A DNA stretch of 64,000 nucleotides from Paenibacillus xylanexedens (GTDB lineage: Bacteria > Bacillota > Bacilli > Paenibacillales > Paenibacillaceae): contig NZ_VEBF01000003.1 in NCBI RefSeq assembly GCF_007676705.1, positions 248,001 to 312,000 on the forward strand. The letters are read 5' to 3'. Below the pieces are notes generated by a model. The model did no database searches. It saw only the letters and a list, made by a program, of their open reading frames with translations, and was not told the DNA's origin. Positions 18,157 to 27,351 of this stretch are shown piece after piece. Each line of letters begins with the position of its first letter. Position 1 is the stretch's first letter. The position numbers were made by a program, and so were the translations under genes.

Positions 18157-21100
18157 TTACTTCAGCCTTCTGCGAATGTCGTTCAGCTTCGACGACATCG
18201 TTCTGTAGAACTGATAGATGTCTTCTCCGTTAGCCAGTTCTACTCGTTCATACTCCAGACGATCACGTGATTCCATGAACAGCGCAGCCAGATCATCCAG
18301 CTTCGTCAGCAATGGGGTGATATCTTCTGAAGCCGTCAGATCATTATCGCGACGGGAGGCTTTACGCAGCAGTGTACTGCGGTCCTTTTCCGTCAGGCCG
18401 CGGAAGTTACCAAACACTTCATACTCGGCAAAGTTACGGCTCTTCATCAGGTTAGCGAATGGCTCCCATGCGTCTTCTTCCGGATCACGGTCATAGACGT
18501 AGAGCGCACCTTTTTTGACGATGGTGTCGGTATATAACGCTTCGATGAAGCGATCATACCACTGCTCTTCGTCCTGGTACTGGGCAAGAATGCCTTCGAG
18601 TTCCGCGACTTTGGCCGAGATGGCATTCATCTTCGCCAGTTCCTCACGTACGCGTGCGATCAGCTGCGGGGAGCGTACCAGGTTTTCTTTAGCCATATCT
18701 TCATTAATACTGCCGAAAATATCCTTAACTCCTACACGCGGCAACCCTTCGGATTGCAGACGTTTCAGCTCGATCACGGCCCGCTTCACTTCGCCGAGGT
18801 TCGGCGTGGTGGACGTGAGACGCATGTCATAGGCTCCCAGTTTGGCAGACAAATCAAACGCTTCTGTTGTCACAATCGCGTACCGGTTACTTGTATTCTC
18901 ATCAATGGATTTGGCTGTCACAATGTTGTATCCAAGCGCCTGCTCGAATTCGTTGCGCACACGGGCGTTATACTGCTTCACGCGGGCGTTCTCGTACACA
19001 TCTCCCCATGATTTTTCCGGAATCGGAGACGGCAGATAGGTCCAGTTGTTTTTCTCCGTTTGTACCAAGTGCCGACCAATGCCTTCTTTGTCCAAAATGG
19101 TACGTTCATAGCTTTCCTCATAAACTTTGAGCGGTGTATAGACAAAAAGCGGTACCCCGTTGCGGGTGTTCAGCCAGAATATCCGGTTACGCACTTCACT
19201 TTCCTTGACGGTAAAATGAGATTTGCCTACCGCATTGTTCTGATAATTGCGAATCCCTTTCAGAATGCCTGGCGCCTGTGCCGGTACCGATACAAATCCC
19301 CATGAAGGGAAATGCAGACTGCCTGTACTGTTGCTCAGATTGAACACTGGAACGGCCTCATCATCCAACTTGCCAGCAATGAAACGTTCCACGAATTTCT
19401 CGACTGACTCATCCTGACCATATTTGATCACCAGGAAATCTTCCATGGAACGGGTAATCAGATCACCGAATTTCTCACTCAGGAAGTCAGAGATGGAGCT
19501 GACGATATCAATCTCGTTTTCCTTCACCCACTGGCTGGAGTTTTCCAGCAATTCACGGGAGAAGTCGCGGATCAGATCGTCCGTATCACGCTTATCCAGC
19601 AGCCCGTCCACCACGCTGACGATATCCGGTACACTTACCACGTTCCAGTAATATGTCTTGTTGCCTTTGTGATCGGCTTGTTCTTCACCGCGTGTCAGCA
19701 AATCACCATTCTTGGCGAATATCGAGCTAAGGGCGTTCAGCGTTTCGGTAAATACATTATAAATGCGGCTGTTTTCCTGGTTCAGCAACTCATACAGATC
19801 TTCATAGAACTCGATCATCTGATCATTGCGTTCCACGTCGGCGTGCAGCCAGTATTCATGAATTTTTGCTTCAATATAAGCATTCTTTTTCTTCTCTTTG
19901 GAGACGAATGCACTCTTTGCATCGCCGAGCTTCTCTTCAGACTGCTCCTGAGCTGCTTCAATATCACGCGGAATGCGGAAGGCATTCTCACGTAGGGTTT
20001 CGATGTAAGACTGAATCATCTTCAGTACACAGAATCCTTTTTCCGTATAAATTAGACGAGAGACATAGAACGGACCTTGTTCGGGATGCAAAAACATGCG
20101 CCGGATCTGTTCGGTGAACTGACCGGCAATCTCGCCTGGCAGCTGTTTCTTCGCCTTGATATATTCTTCACGAGCACGAGCCAGGAAGTTCTGCTCCAGT
20201 TCGGTGTCCATATTCACAACCTGTGATTTCACCACGTTGCCATAGGATAGACGTTCGCTGTTCTGATAACCGGGCAACGGCTCAGGCACACGGGCTTCAA
20301 AGGACTTGACCACACTTTCGAGATCAATGCCCAGCTTGCGGGCGAACTTCTCGGTATCCTCCTGGTTCGGCGCTTTGGAGAACATGGTGTTCATTTTGTC
20401 GAACATGCGATACGCCAGATAGGTGGTCATCTCTTCAATCGGCAGTACAGCCGAAGATGCACCAATGATGTTGTAATCATAGTTGGCTGGGTACACCTTG
20501 TTCATCTGTGCAATGTTGGTGCGAATATTGCTGATATAGTCATGGATCGCAAACTCCTCACCCGACTGCTTCTCCTCACTTGCCATGAAGTTGGTAATGT
20601 TCTCGGCCGTGACGTTCATGCAGTAATCGTAGGCGTTCTCCAGCAATTTTCCTTCGGTATTCGTCGCAGAGATCAGATGACACAGGTTAAATGGCGGCAG
20701 TGGTGAGTTGACGGTTAAAATATTGCCGTACTTCTGTGTAAACCGCTCACCGCGGCTATCCACGTTCATCCAGTAATCCAGCTCTTTGAGTGCAGCATAT
20801 CCGTTCTTGCGAATGTATTCGCGAGTGTGTTCGCTCAAGCTTTTGTTGGACAGGTTCACGTCTGGCGTGAACAGGTAGCCCAGCGTATTCACGCGGTCAA
20901 TCCCGGCAGAGCCGTGATCCCGCTCGATAATGCCGCGCACGATATAAGAAATATCGAGGAAGCAGCCGCTGCCTGTACCGCCGGACAAACCTGTCAGCAG
21001 GAATACCATCAGTTTTTTGTTTGTACCTACAGATAAGGTTTTGATCTTTTTGTCGATGGCCTGCACGACCTGATTAATCTTGGTGAACAGGAGTAGACGT

Positions 21101-21546
21101 CCAGCCTGACGCACCCCTGCGGCACCGTTCATGCCATCCGTGATGCTCAGTTCCGGAGACAGCCAGTCCGTAATATATGGCTCCAGCACACTGCGGTTCT
21201 GAAGAAGTCCGCCAATCTCGGCATTGGACAGCAGCACGAATTCATTGATCGGATCGAGCCCGATCCCTTTATACTTTTTCGCACGATCCTGTTCGTTCGT
21301 CTCAAAAGCCAGAAACTCCACATTGTCCGGCTTGTCCATTTTTTTCTTGGATACTGGGTCCTGCGGTAGCTTGAAACGACGGTTAATCTGATATTTGAGG
21401 CGCAGCAGCGCGTCAATTCCCGTTCCTCCCAGACCGATAATCAGAATGGGGTTATCAATCGTATCGACTCTGATTTTCTCACTGACAATACCTCCGCCAA
21501 GTGATACATCCAGTTGCTGAATATGTTCTCTAACAATCGGTTTCAT
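18157..21546 (-). CDS. giant tubulin-like GTPase (Tubulin-like family)
   Basis: Protein of 1129 residues whose N-terminal ~400 residues resemble the FtsZ/tubulin fold of the large bacterial Tubulin-like family: ILIIGLGGTG at 35-43 and the tubulin signature region LLTGLSGGTGSG at 183-194. These would bind GTP. A polymerising role is possible but cannot be read from sequence. The remaining ~700 residues are mostly helical with charged repeats and no recognised domain. The ATG at 21546 has AAAGGGAGG 10 nt upstream. The gene is followed without a gap by the coiled-coil partner; a structured repeat element separates it from the signal-peptide vWA gene upstream. It differs from FtsZ in size and in the G-box (LSGGTGSG instead of GGGTGTG), so it is not the division protein. 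Confidence 0.85.
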   Translation of the reverse strand: MKPIVREHIQQLDVSLGGGIVSEKIRVDTIDNPILIIGLGGTGIDALLRLKYQINRRFKLPQDPVSKKKMDKPDNVEFLAFETNEQDRAKKYKGIGLDPINEFVLLSNAEIGGLLQNRSVLEPYITDWLSPELSITDGMNGAAGVRQAGRLLLFTKINQVVQAIDKKIKTLSVGTNKKLMVFLLTGLSGGTGSGCFLDISYIVRGIIERDHGSAGIDRVNTLGYLFTPDVNLSNKSLSEHTREYIRKNGYAALKELDYWMNVDSRGERFTQKYGNILTVNSPLPPFNLCHLISATNTEGKLLENAYDYCMNVTAENITNFMASEEKQSGEEFAIHDYISNIRTNIAQMNKVYPANYDYNIIGASSAVLPIEEMTTYLAYRMFDKMNTMFSKAPNQEDTEKFARKLGIDLESVVKSFEARVPEPLPGYQNSERLSYGNVVKSQVVNMDTELEQNFLARAREEYIKAKKQLPGEIAGQFTEQIRRMFLHPEQGPFYVSRLIYTEKGFCVLKMIQSYIETLRENAFRIPRDIEAAQEQSEEKLGDAKSAFVSKEKKKNAYIEAKIHEYWLHADVERNDQMIEFYEDLYELLNQENSRIYNVFTETLNALSSIFAKNGDLLTRGEEQADHKGNKTYYWNVVSVPDIVSVVDGLLDKRDTDDLIRDFSRELLENSSQWVKENEIDIVSSISDFLSEKFGDLITRSMEDFLVIKYGQDESVEKFVERFIAGKLDDEAVPVFNLSNSTGSLHFPSWGFVSVPAQAPGILKGIRNYQNNAVGKSHFTVKESEVRNRIFWLNTRNGVPLFVYTPLKVYEESYERTILDKEGIGRHLVQTEKNNWTYLPSPIPEKSWGDVYENARVKQYNARVRNEFEQALGYNIVTAKSIDENTSNRYAIVTTEAFDLSAKLGAYDMRLTSTTPNLGEVKRAVIELKRLQSEGLPRVGVKDIFGSINEDMAKENLVRSPQLIARVREELAKMNAISAKVAELEGILAQYQDEEQWYDRFIEALYTDTIVKKGALYVYDRDPEEDAWEPFANLMKSRNFAEYEVFGNFRGLTEKDRSTLLRKASRRDNDLTASEDITPLLTKLDDLAALFMESRDRLEYERVELANGEDIYQFYRTMSSKLNDIRRRLK

Positions 21547-21625
21547 TCCATGTCCTCCCTTTAGTTAACGCAGTCGGAACTACAACATAATTACACTTGC
21601 CACTCCGATGACAGAACAACCTTCC

Positions 21626-21729
21626 GATCGCTGTTATCCCCAGATTTTTTGATTCTCTTTTTCAAATGTGAAAATCTGAGGATAAAGGCGCACGCTTCGC
21701 TTCTCCAGCTTTTTTCTGTCCTCTGCGTT
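21626..21729 (-). repeat. structured intergenic repeat, copy 1
   Basis: An element of about 105 bp closely similar to 39896-40001. It contains a 15-bp stem: left arm 21634-21648 (TTATCCCCAGATTTT), right arm 21671-21685 (AAAATCTGAGGATAA). Flanking shared segments are GATCGCTGTT before and AAAGGCG...CGCT..CTTCTCCAG after. Strand is arbitrary. It lies between two minus-strand genes of the tubulin cluster. Confidence 0.75.
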
Positions 21730-21771
21730 CTAGTGTAAACGGTTAGTTCCAACTTCTATTGGCAATCATTT

Positions 21772-23565
21772 TTAAACCAGATACTCGATTAAAATGGTCT
21801 TGTCCGCCTGTTGCAGCGGGATGCTCAGTCGGTCACCGTTCTTCAGTTCAACGCCTGAGCTTGCATCGACTGCACGACCGGATTTCTCCAGCGTACCGCC
21901 TGCGGTGTTACGAATTATAATTCGATCTCCATTGCTGGGCGTAAATACATATTTTTCGGTTTCCTTCAGCTCGGGGTCCAGTTGCAACAACTGATGCAGA
22001 TGGAACCTGCCCCGGAAGGATACCAGCTTTTTATATTGCGGATAGGACTTGTCTCCCGTGTTCTCATCACGAATCTCCACAACCATCTGACCTACAAACC
22101 CCCGGTTTTTGCGTTTCAGCCAGCCCATCAGGAACCAAGCACCCACACCTACCACAATCAGGGCTATAACACCCAGGATGACAGGTAACCAAGGAAACGG
22201 CTTATCCTGTTCACTGCCTGATGTTGTCGGTTGAGTTCCACTTCCGGCTGCTCCACTCGCGTTGATCGTGATTGGCGCACTTTCACGGTAGAAGCTGTCT
22301 TCTTCTGCACGAATGACTAATTCATAGTTATGATTGTCTGGTACTTCAAACGTTCCGGCAAAACCAGAACCTGTGTTTTCCAGCGGTTGTTCTTCACTTT
22401 TGCCTGTATCCACATCTTTCACAACCAGCGTGCCCTTCATATCCGTATACAGGTCATTATCCTGAAGCGGCTGACCGCCATTCTCCAGTTTGGCGGCAAG
22501 ATCAACCTTGTCCCCTTTGGTATAGGACTTGGTCTTAATTGGGTCCACAACGAGCTGAAGATCATAGTTGAACAACAGGTTGATATCGATGCTGTCTTTC
22601 GGAGCCCCTTTTACCCGAAGTTTCCAGTCTCCTTCTTGGGGTTTCAACAGCTTCACCAATGAGTAACTTTTCGACGTCGAGAGCTTGGCTTCATCCGACT
22701 TCAGATCCACGGCTTGTCCGGATGGATCCGTCAATTGCACTTCCACCGGCTTCGAGGACATGATCGAAATATTTGCTTCCAATACACTGTCGTTCGGTAC
22801 ATTCACGGTAACTTCCTGATAACTGCCGTTTCCCGTTACAGAGGGCAGTTTCACCACATTCAGTTTGGCATGATCGGCGAAGATCTCACTCAGAATCTGA
22901 GGCAGATCATCCGGCGTATCGGTAATGAATGACTTGCCTCCGGTCTGCTGAGCCAGGTCTGCGAGTGCATTTTTGTTCAGCTTGCCATCCGCGTTCAGTC
23001 CAATCGTATACACCGGAATACCCTGATCCTGTGCTTCCTTCACGGCTTTTGCCAGATCAGCGTCGGATTGTGCCTGTGTACGGCCTTTGGTTTTGTTAAA
23101 GTCATTGTTGCCATCCGCCAGCAGCACGATCATCGGCGAGTGGGATGGGTCTGCACCATGATTCAGTATGTTTACGGCTTCAGTGACACCAACTGAGACA
23201 TCGGTATATGGGCCTCGGCCGAGTTGATCAATAAAATCCTTCAGGCTGCTCTTGTCCGCATCGGACTGAATCTCCAGCATAGCCTTTTCTCGCTCCACCT
23301 GATCGGTATAAGCAACAATTCCTACCTTGTCCCCCTGGACGGGCAGCATATCAATAAACATTTTCATGGCTTCATTACTGATCTTGTCACGGTCACTTGT
23401 ATTCATCGAGTTACTTACATCGGCTACAAGTACCGCATCGATTCCGCTCGTCTGTGCCTGAGCCGCTGCAGCTTGTGGCAGCAACGCCTGAGGTAGCAGT
23501 AGCGTTAGAATTGCCAGCAGAACCATCGTTCCGCTGAGCCAGCGTATTTTGCGTGTCCGCAGCAT
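21772..23565 (-). CDS. exported vWA-domain membrane protein with cytoplasmic tail domain
   Basis: Protein of 597 residues. A signal peptide (about 1-35, MLRTRKIRWL then a hydrophobic core, AQA-type cleavage) is followed by a vWA domain with an intact metal site D49-V-S-N-S53 and LLADGNNDF. Beta-rich domains span ~230-430, then a low-complexity linker, one membrane helix at ~458-482 and a ~115-residue cytoplasmic domain ending SSGVELKNGDRLSIPL, which resembles an FHA-type strand pattern (weak). The ATG at 23565 has AAGGAG 9 nt upstream; the longer frame to 23622 lacks one. It is the first gene of the minus-strand cluster and would place a metal-dependent binding module outside the cell, linked to a cytoplasmic readout. 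Confidence 0.8.
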   Translation of the reverse strand: MLRTRKIRWLSGTMVLLAILTLLLPQALLPQAAAAQAQTSGIDAVLVADVSNSMNTSDRDKISNEAMKMFIDMLPVQGDKVGIVAYTDQVEREKAMLEIQSDADKSSLKDFIDQLGRGPYTDVSVGVTEAVNILNHGADPSHSPMIVLLADGNNDFNKTKGRTQAQSDADLAKAVKEAQDQGIPVYTIGLNADGKLNKNALADLAQQTGGKSFITDTPDDLPQILSEIFADHAKLNVVKLPSVTGNGSYQEVTVNVPNDSVLEANISIMSSKPVEVQLTDPSGQAVDLKSDEAKLSTSKSYSLVKLLKPQEGDWKLRVKGAPKDSIDINLLFNYDLQLVVDPIKTKSYTKGDKVDLAAKLENGGQPLQDNDLYTDMKGTLVVKDVDTGKSEEQPLENTGSGFAGTFEVPDNHNYELVIRAEEDSFYRESAPITINASGAAGSGTQPTTSGSEQDKPFPWLPVILGVIALIVVGVGAWFLMGWLKRKNRGFVGQMVVEIRDENTGDKSYPQYKKLVSFRGRFHLHQLLQLDPELKETEKYVFTPSNGDRIIIRNTAGGTLEKSGRAVDASSGVELKNGDRLSIPLQQADKTILIEYLV

Positions 23566-23826
23566 TGGGTGTACTCCTTCACGTTTGAGATTAAAATGGG
23601 AATAGTTTATTATAGGCGTCAAGCCTTAAGGAAATCTTAACAGTCTACTAATAAATTCTGAAAAGCACCCCTATCTTGAGTTACAGTTTTGTAATGACTG
23701 ACAAAAATCGACGATTTCACGCCTGTAACTGGCACAAAAGTACCAACTATGGAAATATGATATAGTTATTGCCAGCAAACTGCAATATAACAGCGCTTGA
23801 TTACAAGCCATAGAAGGGAACGGATT

Positions 23827-23970
23827 ATGGTTACATACGGATGCCTCGCCATATTGTTTCTTTTTGTCATGATAAAGGTAATTACACTCCAGCTTCATCG
23901 GCGGAAACCGGTCTCCCGCGAAGACACGGATCGTACCCTCTACACTATTCTGAATGGTGAGCGTGATTGA
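23827..23970 (+). CDS. 47-residue membrane peptide preceding the zinc-ribbon protein
   Basis: A short open frame begins at ATG 23827, 8 nt after AGAAGGGA, and ends at TGA 23970, two bases before the ATG of the next gene. The product starts MVTYGCLAILFLFVMIKVIT, a single hydrophobic helix, followed by a basic/acidic tail (HRRKPVSREDTD). The good ribosome site and tight linkage support a real, translationally coupled gene. It is divergent from the vWA gene at 23565. Function unknown; it may be an accessory of the adjacent membrane protein. The interval 23566-23826 shows no other feature. Confidence 0.6.
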   Translation: MVTYGCLAILFLFVMIKVITLQLHRRKPVSREDTDRTLYTILNGERD

Positions 23971-23972
23971 GC

Positions 23973-24905
23973 ATGAGCACTAAACTAGTTGTATCCATAA
24001 AACCATTTCAACGAACGACCCATGCCTATGAAAAGTTGCAAGTCTGCACCCGTTGTGGACAGTATACCTGCCTGTGGGAAGAGGAGTGCACGGCCTGTGG
24101 CCGGGGTACCCTGAATTCCGTTCAGGCGAAGGCGACTTCCCGTGTGAAACGCCGAATTGCACGCGACCTGTTCATTACGATATTGTTCGGTGCAGCTGCT
24201 ACCTATTTCGGTGAGACCATAGATCAGACCATGGCGGCAGCCAGCGTTTCCCTGCTGCTTCTGGCATTACTGATCTTCATGCAGAGACGTTCGTTCGAGG
24301 TAGAGCAGCAGCGCGAGTTGAAGCGCACGTTGCAACAGGATGAGGAAATCATCCGACAGGGCATCAACCGAAACTGGGCTCTGGTCGCCGAAGCCCGAAA
24401 GCAGGATGAAGCACTGGCCTATGAGATGCTCCGCGAGATCGGCTCACTTGTCTACAACGACCGAGTTCGACTGCAACAGGTTGCATTGTTACAATCTTTT
24501 GTCCTGCGTAGTGATATGGATCTGCAGCTCAAGCCCTTGCTGCTACGCAACTTCGAGCGGCTACTGGCTGAATATATCGGTGAGATTGCACGACTTAAGC
24601 CGGAATTAATTCGTGAAGATGCGATTCGTTATATCGCTACCTATGAAGTGAACATTTTACAGCTCCACAATGGAATTCAGATACTTACAGCCGTAGCTGC
24701 TGCTGCTGTGCGCAAGAGCAAATATATTGAGTTATTCCCTAGTCTTATTACCCGTTACGCCCGCTTTATGACCAAGGATCGGTTCATGAGGCTCTATCAC
24801 ACGATTGAACGCTATCCGAGCAAGGCACGCGGTGGACTGGCAGAGTCGGTGGGCCGGGTGTATAACGAGAAATATCGGGATCAGTACGCAGACGTTCACG
24901 TGTAA
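23973..24905 (+). CDS. zinc-ribbon membrane protein of unknown function
   Basis: Protein of 310 residues. A C-x2-C...C-x2-C zinc ribbon (CTRCGQYTCLWEEECTACG) lies near residues 25-43, followed by a basic patch and two membrane helices (about 66-81 and 87-102). The rest is a long soluble helical domain (about 115-310) rich in Glu, Arg and Leu. An in-frame TTG at 23967 is an alternative start, but it overlaps the previous stop. The gene is oriented opposite to the tubulin/vWA cluster and diverges from its first gene, so it may belong to the same system; a zinc ribbon also occurs in the cluster GTPase. I do not recognise the family. Confidence 0.7.
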   Translation: MSTKLVVSIKPFQRTTHAYEKLQVCTRCGQYTCLWEEECTACGRGTLNSVQAKATSRVKRRIARDLFITILFGAAATYFGETIDQTMAAASVSLLLLALLIFMQRRSFEVEQQRELKRTLQQDEEIIRQGINRNWALVAEARKQDEALAYEMLREIGSLVYNDRVRLQQVALLQSFVLRSDMDLQLKPLLLRNFERLLAEYIGEIARLKPELIREDAIRYIATYEVNILQLHNGIQILTAVAAAAVRKSKYIELFPSLITRYARFMTKDRFMRLYHTIERYPSKARGGLAESVGRVYNEKYRDQYADVHV

Positions 24906-25046
24906 CAAGGATATATTGGGAATGAAAAACGTAGTTTAGTGCAAACTCACTCCGTGTATATAGACGAATGCAATTTCAACCACCCCTGCATGCACATCGG
25001 CAACAGGTATCGAATGTTATGATTCTAATGATATAAGAATTAATCC

Positions 25047-25086
25047 AAAAACACCCCATCCTTAGGTCTAGGATGAGGTGTTTTGA
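25047..25086. terminator. bidirectional terminator after the zinc-ribbon gene
   Basis: AAAACACC(C/T)CATCCT and AGGATGAGGTGTTTT form a strong stem with A-rich and T-rich flanks. It lies 142 nt after the zinc-ribbon gene stop. Confidence 0.85.
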
Positions 25087-25138
25087 AGTTTATGGCAGAG
25101 CAATGAGCAATAAACGGTAACCATATTCTATTCTGGTG

Positions 25139-25172
25139 AAAAAAGGGCCGCGACGTGCTTCCGTCGCAACCC
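25139..25172 (-). terminator. terminator of the DEAD-box helicase gene
   Basis: On the minus strand GGGTTGCGACG pairs with CGTCGCGGCCC around a 6-nt loop and is followed by TTTTTT. Two further small GC-rich hairpins lie between it and the stop codon (25200-25287). Confidence 0.85.
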
Positions 25173-25287
25173 TTGATCTGAGGGTTCGGTACCTCTGTAC
25201 CGGAAGCCTCTCATGCTATCCGCCATGCCAATCTCTGTAGCATGGCATGGTGCAATTGCGGCTGCATCGCCGCTTGCACCGAAATCT

Positions 25288-26928
25288 TTACCTTCCGCGA
25301 CGAGAATCGCGACGGTCGCCCTTCGCCGGTCCGCGTCCTGCGGATTCCGGACGGCGAGAGCCTTCACTGCTGCGCCCGGAGCTGCGCTTGTCGGCGCTAC
25401 GTCCAGCCCAGCCGCTGCTAGCTGCACCGCGGCCGCCTTGGCCCGCTGCACCGCGACTGCTGTCGCTGGTGCGCGCGGAACCACGGCCTGCGCTACGTTC
25501 GTCGCCACTGCGGCCACCGCTACGCCCACCACTGCGTCCGCTTTGGCCCGTTGCACTGCGACTGCTGTCGCCACTGCGCGCGGAACCACGACCTGCTGCA
25601 CCGCGACTGCTGTCGCCACTGCGGCCACCGCTACGACCACCACTGCGTCCACCTTCGCCGCCGCGGGAACCACGACCCCCACGTCCGCCATCGTTACGGC
25701 CTGCACCGCGACGGGCACTGCCTGTCCCGGAAGAGCGTCCGCCTGAACGTTCGTCATCTCCCTGGCTGTTGATGGAACGTCTAGCAGCTCCAGTCGAAGC
25801 AATTGGGCCTTCACTCGTCCACTGGATGCGGGACAGCTTCTGGTCGATACCTTGTTCAATTCGTGCAAGCTCTGGTCTGTCGTGCTCTGTTGCAAACGTT
25901 ACAGCAAGACCGGTACCGCCTGCACGGCCTGTACGACCGATCCGGTGGATATAACTTTCCGCATCATGCGGCATATCGTAGTTAAATACATGCGTGACGC
26001 CTTCTACATCAAGTCCACGTGCAGCTACATCTGTAGCAACCAGCACTTGCAGTTTGGCATCGCGGAACGCTTTCATCACGTTCTCACGCTTGGATTGGGA
26101 CAGATCTCCATGAAGTTCATCACTTGCATAACCTGCTTCACGCAGATCTTGGTTCAGCTTGGATGCACGACGCTTGGTCCGGCAGAAAATGATCGCCAAG
26201 TATGGGCGATACGTATCAATCATGCCGCGAAGCGCTTCGAGCTTACCGCGATCCGTACATTCCAGCACCTGCTGGCGAATCTGTTTGATCGGGATAACCG
26301 ATTGGGAAGATACCTTCACATCTTCCGGATCTTTCATGTAGGTCTTCGCCAGGTTGCGAATGCCCTTCGGCATTGTTGCTGAGAACAGCATGGTCTGACG
26401 TTTGTGTGGAAGCTCACTAAGAATCGTTTCCACATCGTCCAGGAAGCCCATGTGCAGCATTTGGTCGGCTTCATCCAGCACCAGTTTTTTCACATTATCA
26501 AGCTTCAACGTGCCACGACGCAGGTGATCCAGGAGACGCCCCGGTGTACCAATAACGATCTGGGTACCGTTCTGCAATTTACGCAGTTGCTTGTCCACAT
26601 CCTGCCCGCCATATACGGCAAGAACGTGCAGTTTATCGTCGTTAGCAGTGAGCTTCTTCGCTTCTTCCGTAATTTGCAGCGCAAGCTCACGCGTAGGCGC
26701 GATAATCAGGGCTTGCGGCGAACGGTCGGATACGTTAATTTTCTGAATAATCGGCAGCAAAAATGCCAGCGTTTTCCCTGTGCCTGTCTGTGCCTCGGCG
26801 ATAATATCGCGTCCACCCAGCAGTACCGGAATCGAACGCTCCTGTACCGGAGTCGGCACGGTGATGCCCTGATGTTTCAGGATCTCACACCATTCCGGGC
26901 GAATGCCCAGTTGTTCAAAGTTTGCCAA
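25288..26928 (-). CDS. DEAD-box ATP-dependent RNA helicase with long RGG/RS-rich tail
   Basis: RNA helicase of 546 residues that unwinds structured RNA, typically in cold adaptation, ribosome assembly or mRNA decay. The full motif set is present: Q-motif around Q29, AQTGTGKT (46-53), PTRELALQ, TPGRLLDH, LDEADQML, SAT, ATDVAARGLD and HRIGRTGR. Residues from about 390 to 546 are a low-complexity Gly/Arg/Ser tail with many SGGRSGGRSGD-like repeats, longer than in many CshA-type proteins; such tails bind RNA and favour phase separation. The TTG start at 26928 has GAGGTG 7 nt upstream. A strong terminator follows. Monocistronic. Confidence 0.93.
   Translation of the reverse strand: MANFEQLGIRPEWCEILKHQGITVPTPVQERSIPVLLGGRDIIAEAQTGTGKTLAFLLPIIQKINVSDRSPQALIIAPTRELALQITEEAKKLTANDDKLHVLAVYGGQDVDKQLRKLQNGTQIVIGTPGRLLDHLRRGTLKLDNVKKLVLDEADQMLHMGFLDDVETILSELPHKRQTMLFSATMPKGIRNLAKTYMKDPEDVKVSSQSVIPIKQIRQQVLECTDRGKLEALRGMIDTYRPYLAIIFCRTKRRASKLNQDLREAGYASDELHGDLSQSKRENVMKAFRDAKLQVLVATDVAARGLDVEGVTHVFNYDMPHDAESYIHRIGRTGRAGGTGLAVTFATEHDRPELARIEQGIDQKLSRIQWTSEGPIASTGAARRSINSQGDDERSGGRSSGTGSARRGAGRNDGGRGGRGSRGGEGGRSGGRSGGRSGDSSRGAAGRGSARSGDSSRSATGQSGRSGGRSGGRSGDERSAGRGSARTSDSSRGAAGQGGRGAASSGWAGRSADKRSSGRSSEGSRRPESAGRGPAKGDRRDSRRGR
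25420..25690 (-). repeat. degenerate tandem repeats encoding the RGG/RS tail of the helicase
   Basis: The DNA repeats blocks such as GCACCGCGACTGCTGTCGCC with small variations, about every 60-100 bp, matching repeated (S/G)GDSSRGAAG-type peptide units. Recombination between units would change tail length. Confidence 0.7.
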
Positions 26929-27103
26929 TCGTTACACCTCTGTATATTCATTTAGATAAGTCCATTTCATAAAGACTTCAGTATCTGCAATCAAGACTAG
27001 CTTTCCTTATATCAATCATGATTATGAAATGAATTTTTTAAAAAGCAATCCACTCGTTGCTCTTCTTCTCCATACCCTGTAGTTTACACGTTAGTCAAGC
27101 AAA

Positions 27104-27135
27104 ACAAAAGGGGATACAGCGTTACCCCCTAACTT
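27104..27135 (-). terminator. orphan hairpin with T-rich tail
   Basis: On the minus strand AGGGGGTAACGCTGTATCCCCT is followed by TTTTGTTTTG. No gene ends immediately before it, so it may back up the sulP terminator or belong to a short transcript. No other feature was seen in 26929-27245. Confidence 0.5.
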
Positions 27136-27245
27136 GTAGCATAAAATCTCGAGTTCAGCGTGACTTGTATCAAACAAGGGACTCTAGATCTGCCTTCAGG
27201 TTGCTGATGATGTGCAAATGACCTAGCATGCCTCAGGCTCTAATA

Positions 27246-27296
27246 AAAAACAGCGACGCCCTCTCCCCGATTAAATCCGGAAAAAGTGCGACGCTG
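27246..27296 (-). terminator. terminator of the SulP transporter gene
   Basis: On the minus strand CAGCGTCGC pairs with GGCGTCGCTG across a ~30-nt loop and ends in TTTTTTATT, 56 nt after the sulP stop. Confidence 0.75.
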
Positions 27297-27351
27297 ATTA
27301 AAATGCATCTTTTTATGTTACCTATTCGTTGTTTACTTCGTTCCAAACAAG

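Noticed and set aside
18157..21546. Tubulin-like gene as ftsZ
   Set aside because: More than twice the length of FtsZ, different G-box and no division-gene neighbours.
25213..25954. Long Ala/Thr- and Pro/Arg-rich frames on the plus strand opposite the helicase tail
   Set aside because: They mirror the GC-rich RGG repeats on the coding strand and lack starts, sites or domains of their own.
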